Notes under the pieces: model-generated
Seen by the model: the letters and a program-made list of their open reading frames with translations, nothing else
Told to the model about the DNA's origin: nothing
Database searches by the model: none
Program-made: the position numbers and the translations under genes
Assembly: GCA_022496205.1 (NCBI GenBank)
Contig: WTXD01000356.1
Location: 1 to 11,536 of the forward strand
DNA length: 11,536 nucleotides
Origin: Gloeopeniophorella convolvens
Taxonomy: Eukaryota > Basidiomycota > Agaricomycetes > Russulales
Direction: 5' to 3'
Part shown: one piece after another, positions 8,869 through 11,536 of the stretch
How the letters are laid out: each line of letters begins with the position of its first letter
Numbering within the stretch: the first letter of the stretch is position 1

Positions 8869-9360
8869 GACAACCACGTACCAGCCGCCAGGCTGCCACC
8901 TGGGGAAGCATCAACAGAGAGCCTCACACTCGCAGGTACCCGCTCACCGTACGTAGAAAACGTTCCTGAAGAGTGCTGATGGACCCGGGCTTGGGCGTAG
9001 CTCTTTCTGACTCTACATATCCCGAACATTGTTCGTGCTATACATGACTGCTGAGTCCTATATATCGTGGCTATCTAACCCATTTCGACGAGTATTCACA
9101 TATGCTTCTCCTCCGGCATCGGTATCGTATCCCTAGTATTTATATTTGTATAGATTTCACTTTTGTTGTGTCACAGATTCGAACGTGCTTCCCCCCTCCA
9201 ACATGTTTCTGAACGGCTTGGAATCTCACCGCCGCTCCTTTCGTACGCATGCAAAACTGGTGATCGCGCTGGGGTCGAGCCCCTAATTCATTTCAGACGA
9301 GGTGACGACCGTCACAATTCGGAAACGGCCCCCGCGCGAGAAGTCGGTTTGGCGTTCGCC
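8869..9360. other. Former tail and 3' flank of copy 3, then AT-rich spacer
   Basis: 8869-8979 continues the copy 3 frame beyond its TGA (starting DNHVPAA, later SPYV where copies 1 and 2 have SPSYV). Next, TCTACATATCCCGAACATTG (about 9010-9029) resembles the 3' flank motif TCTGCATAGCCTGGACATAA, which supports 8977-8979 as the ancestral stop. From about 9030 to 9180 the DNA is AT-rich (CTATATATCG, TTTATATTTGTATAG). No gene is supported in 9180-9360. Confidence 0.45.
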
Positions 9361-9450
9361 CCATGGGACAACCACTGCATACCTGCGTCGTTGCGAGAAG
9401 ACATGTAAATGGATGGAGTTGTAGTTATTAGCTTTTCCTATGTCCCATGA
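9361..9450 (+). pseudogene. Fourth membrane-protein copy, last-exon remnant
   Basis: In one frame this reads PWDNHCIPASLREDM, a TAA at 9406-9408, then MDGVVVISFSYVP and TGA at 9448-9450. Copy 1 ends PWDDHITTSLQEEM, then PMERVIDISPSYVT and stop. The alignment runs without gaps to the terminal codon and continues into the conserved 3' flank (9451-9525). Upstream of CCATGG the match to exon 8 stops, and none of the helices or earlier exons is present before it. It is a dead 3' fragment of a copy separate from copy 3, whose own tail is at 8869-8979. Confidence 0.68.
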
Positions 9451-9525
9451 GCCTGAGATATGCACGGGTTCTCCGACATCTGCATAGCCTGGACATAATT
9501 GATTGTGTCTCCAAACGTCATGGCA
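9451..9525 (+). repeat. 3' flank of the fourth remnant, conserved
   Basis: GAGATATGCACGGGTTCTCC, ATCTGCATAGCCTGGACATA and GTCTCCAAACG match the flanks after copies 1 and 2. This confirms that the remnant came from the same family. Confidence 0.6.
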
Positions 9526-9599
9526 TAAGACGTACCGCAACCACACAATTGATGATAGCTGGTGAATCATTTGCCCTGGAACAGGAGCTATTGTATGTG

Positions 9600-9785
9600 C
9601 TATCGGGATCCGACGCAGAAGCTTCCGTCGAATATCTCCGACGCGCGGCAGCTCGTAGCCATGCATGCGCACCGTCACGCTTGACGGCGGTCCAGCTGCA
9701 GGTAGACCGGGTCGAGCAGCGCAAACGCCGGGCGAGTGGCCACGGTCTTCACGATCTTCACGCTGTGCGCTGTATGATCATGCGT
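9600..9785 (-). pseudogene. Class 3 (fungal) lipase, central remnant lacking the nucleophile elbow
   Basis: The minus strand reads AHSVKIVKTVATRPAF, directly followed in frame by ALLDPVYLQL, then after a frame change PPSSVTVRMHGYELPRVGD, after which similarity ends. In intact class 3 lipases the helix before the active site is followed by a strand and the GHSLG elbow with the catalytic serine, then A-LLD-VYL and the GYGLPRVGN strand. Here the strand plus GHSLG, about a dozen codons, is missing between F and A. The DNA around GGCTACGAGCTGCCGCG matches the remnant at 4949-5266 almost base for base. Like that remnant, it lies convergent to a membrane-protein 3' end. It is not functional. Confidence 0.6.
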
Positions 9786-9818
9786 TCAACACATGCGTGC
9801 ATGCGTGTGGATGGGGAG

Positions 9819-10237
9819 TCATCGGTGCGTGTGTGCGGGCGAGTGCGGGGGTGGCGCTGGGGTGGACGACGACCTCATGCCGTAGTACGTGCCTCCACTG
9901 TCACCGCCACTGTGTCCATGCACATGTCCATGCGCATGGCCATATCCATTTGCGCTGACGTGCGCGGAGAACACTAGCTGCGGCGCGAGCGCTGGTGGCA
10001 GCGCCACGTCGAGCAGCATACTGCCCCATCTACGCATCAGCCACGCAACGCAAGGAGGCACGCAGGTGGGTACGCACTCGATCTCGGCCTGCAGCTGCAG
10101 CCCCTTCTTCACCGTGCGCTGCGCCGCCTGCATGTACTCTGCGTGGGTTTATCGCTGTGTTTGTTAGTTGGGGGTTGTGCGGTGGGGAGCGGCGGCGCAT
10201 GGGTTGCGGGTGGCGGGTCTGGGACGGGGGTGACCAT
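9819..10237 (-). pseudogene. Pro/Ala-rich coiled-coil-like protein, copy B (internally deleted)
   Basis: The minus strand begins at ATG 10237 with MVTPVPDPPPAT, as in copy A. It then runs straight into CTAACAAACACAGCGATAAA, which corresponds to the sequence just before HAECARAAEKEL in copy A. The exons with RYEDK and FQTLRERY are therefore missing. The next block reads HAEYMQAAQRTVKKGLQLQ, then AEIECVPTC, and in the same frame continues through SMLLDVALPPALAPQLVFSA to a His/Gly-rich stretch GYGHAHGHVHGHSGG and a stop at 9819. The intron acceptor of copy A (GATAG) is GATAA here. No function can be assigned. It lies just upstream, on the same strand, of a lipase remnant, the order also seen around copy A. 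Confidence 0.45.
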
Positions 10238-10726
10238 TGCGGACGAGACACCAGAAATGTTAGCGCTGCCGGGCCGAACTAGCCCGTGCCAGCGCTCCCC
10301 ATTCCTTGGTCCCTGGTCGACCTTTTTTCGAACCGTCACTCTCCTTGCCATTCCTGAATGGGCGCAAATTGGCCACGCCACTCCTTGTCGGGACCACGCA
10401 GACCCGGCCGAACCTTGTGATTCCTCGCGCCGTCTCAGTCGACAGCGAGCGCCAGACTTGGACATCCCTGGTATGGCAACCCTGCTTCCCTCCTCATCTC
10501 GTTTGGCCTGCTAATTCCTGTATCCATCCAGTGATGGCACACGGTGCCCGAGGCGACAATGATCCCCAACGACTCGGACTCGAACATAAATCCACGCACC
10601 TCGCCGCCGTTCCATCTTGCTCCCAATCCCCCATCATTTCCCCTCTCTCCTCCCTCTGCCCACCTTTGTCGACCCTTTCGCCCTTGCTTGGCCACCGACA
10701 CTCATGCCCGCGCTTGCCCTGCCACT
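10238..10726. other. Intergenic region without a recognisable gene
   Basis: Open frames here (10143-10514 and 10306-10869 on plus, 10109-10465 on minus) show no membrane, catalytic or family motif. They follow from the GC-rich, stop-poor composition. The plus strand becomes pyrimidine-rich from about 10600 (CCCCTCTCTCCTCCCTCTGC), which could be promoter-type CT-rich DNA for the kinase gene downstream. Confidence 0.35.
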
Positions 10727-10810
10727 CTCGCACCCGCGCTCGTGCCCACTCTCGCTCCCGCTTTCGCTCCCGCACTCGCACCCGCTCTGACTCTCGATCT
10801 CGTGCCCGCT
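10727..10810 (+). repeat. Imperfect 12-bp tandem repeat, seven units
   Basis: Seven consecutive 12-mers share the pattern CTCGCNCCCGCN: CTCGCACCCGCG, CTCGTGCCCACT, CTCGCTCCCGCT, TTCGCTCCCGCA, CTCGCACCCGCT, CTGACTCTCGAT, CTCGTGCCCGCT. Because 12 is a multiple of three, every frame is open and repetitive (LAPALAPA-like, RTRSRSR-like, or ESGSESG-like on minus). That explains the ORFs here. I see no evidence that any is translated. Confidence 0.75.
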
Positions 10811-10920
10811 CCTTACTGCCTGTGTCACCGCTCCCTCGCGCCCTCCTCCTGCGCCGTCCTCGGTCATGAAAGTCCGACGTCCACTTGAGTCAATCTACGC
10901 TAGGCCGCACTGCTGAGCAG

Positions 10921-10986
10921 GTGAGTTTTAAATATGCAGACTCGAGTCAACTTGTGTCATCATCTTCAAAGCCTCATCTTTCCCAG
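10921..10986 (+). other. Possible 5' UTR intron of the kinase gene
   Basis: GCAG is followed by GTGAGT at 10921, a TCAAC branch-like site and a pyrimidine-rich CTTTCCCAG acceptor ending at 10986. This gives a 66-nt intron about 32 bp before the ATG at 11019. Its length and signals match other introns in the window. No transcript evidence is available. Confidence 0.3.
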
Positions 10987-11018
10987 AAGTACAAATTGGT
11001 CCAGTCTTCGAACGCACC

Positions 11019-11536
11019 ATGAGATCAGCAGCACTCGAAGACTTTGGGCGCGTGCTCAGCATCCAGTCTCATGTCGCATACGCTATGTAGCGGGCAAGGC
11101 GGCCACGTTCCCGCTTCAGCTTCTCGGATACGATGTCGACGTGAGCTTCTCTCCGTTACGATTCTTGACCAGACCTGTGAATATTTCTCCAAGATCGTTA
11201 ATACCGGCAATTCTTCCAATCAGGCAGGTTCGCGGAACAACCTTGGGCCGCCGAGGGCTGCGTCGCTGATACCATGGCGGCAGGATACCGTCACCATTAC
11301 TGCACGAGGGCAACAGCCGGGGAACTCACAGACATGTTTTCTGTGCTCGAGCAGAATGGGTTTCTCAAGCCCGCGCGGATCTTGACTGGTGAGTGCACAC
11401 GATGAAGCCAGATAATTTGCAGCAGGTTTACATCAGTACAGGCTTCATATTTGAGGCCGAGGCCCTCTCTTCAGTAGCTGGTGCCGTGACCAAGCTACTG
11501 AAAGAAAACCCACGCATCGTATACTTACTGGATCGT
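11019..11536 (+). pseudogene. Pyridoxal kinase, 5' part, frameshifted; runs off the window
   Basis: Pyridoxal kinase phosphorylates the vitamin B6 vitamers with ATP in the vitamin B6 salvage pathway (ribokinase-like fold, cytosolic). Exons: 11019-11140, 11194-11227, 11284-11388, 11442 to the edge; introns 53, 56 and 53 nt. Exon 1 starts MRSAALEDFGRVLSIQSHVA, matching the family's 'RVLSIQSHVAYGYVGNKAA' start. After AY only GC remains where a glycine codon is expected (11082-11083), so the frame hits TAG at 11088-11090; YVAGKAATFPLQLLGYDVD continues one frame over. Exon 2 reads IVNTGNSSNQAGY where the family has VVNTVQFSNHTGY. Exon 3 gives TRATAGELTDMFSVLEQNGF, then LKPARILTG, a good match. Exon 4 gives TGFIFEAEALSSVAGAV and ends IVYLLDR, where LLDPV is usual. 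The ATP-binding end lies outside the window. It is either a pseudogene or carries sequence errors; family identity is firm. Confidence 0.72.

Noticed and set aside
9165..9200. tRNA-like T-loop (GATTCGAAC)
   Set aside because: No matching acceptor, D-arm or anticodon arm could be folded around it.
10559..10888. Ala/Pro-rich ORF starting MIPNDSDSNIN
   Set aside because: It owes its openness to the 12-bp repeat and CT-rich DNA, and competing frames are equally open.
1..11536. CRISPR array, rRNA, intact transposon or viral gene
   Set aside because: No regularly spaced repeats, no rRNA-like stretch, and no transposase, reverse transcriptase or capsid-type motifs were seen on either strand.

Overview
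This window looks like nuclear DNA of an Agaricomycete fungus, probably a polypore-type basidiomycete. Genes are split into short exons by introns of about 47-70 nt. Donors are mostly GTGAGT/GTAAGT-like and acceptors end in CAG/TAG. The gene families recognised are typical of that group: a multi-pass membrane protein family with WRAW and SNLWASGLVAWKAW motifs, an F-box/LRR-type C-terminus, a class 3 lipase and a pyridoxal kinase. All family names come from recall, not a search.

Layout. 497-1979 (+) is an intact eight-exon gene for a predicted seven-helix membrane protein (copy 1, 365 aa). 3293-4775 (+) is a close tandem copy (copy 2) with the same exon plan but a frameshift and an in-frame stop. 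7432-8868 (+) is a more diverged copy (copy 3), whole except that a TGG-to-TGA change cuts off its tail. 9361-9450 is a fourth remnant holding only the end of the last exon. Copies 1 and 2 also share upstream sequence, a TATA-like box and a 3' flank.

Between and after the copies the minus strand carries decayed genes: a class 3 lipase C-terminus spread over several frames (4949-5266), a C-terminal F-box/LRR-type exon (5437-5862) and a Pro/Ala-rich, possibly coiled-coil gene of unknown function (about 5960-6656). The order membrane-gene 3' end, lipase, Pro-rich gene recurs at 9361-10237 in more eroded form. This suggests an old duplication of a multi-gene block. The second lipase remnant lacks the stretch that should hold the catalytic serine elbow.

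The right end (11019 to the edge) is the 5' part of a pyridoxal kinase gene. It has a one-base loss in exon 1 and altered conserved residues. It is either a pseudogene or affected by sequence errors.

Overall this is a birth-and-death region: one tandem family of putative membrane receptors or transporters, with one clearly intact member, embedded in duplicated gene debris. I saw no CRISPR, rRNA, tRNA or intact transposase.
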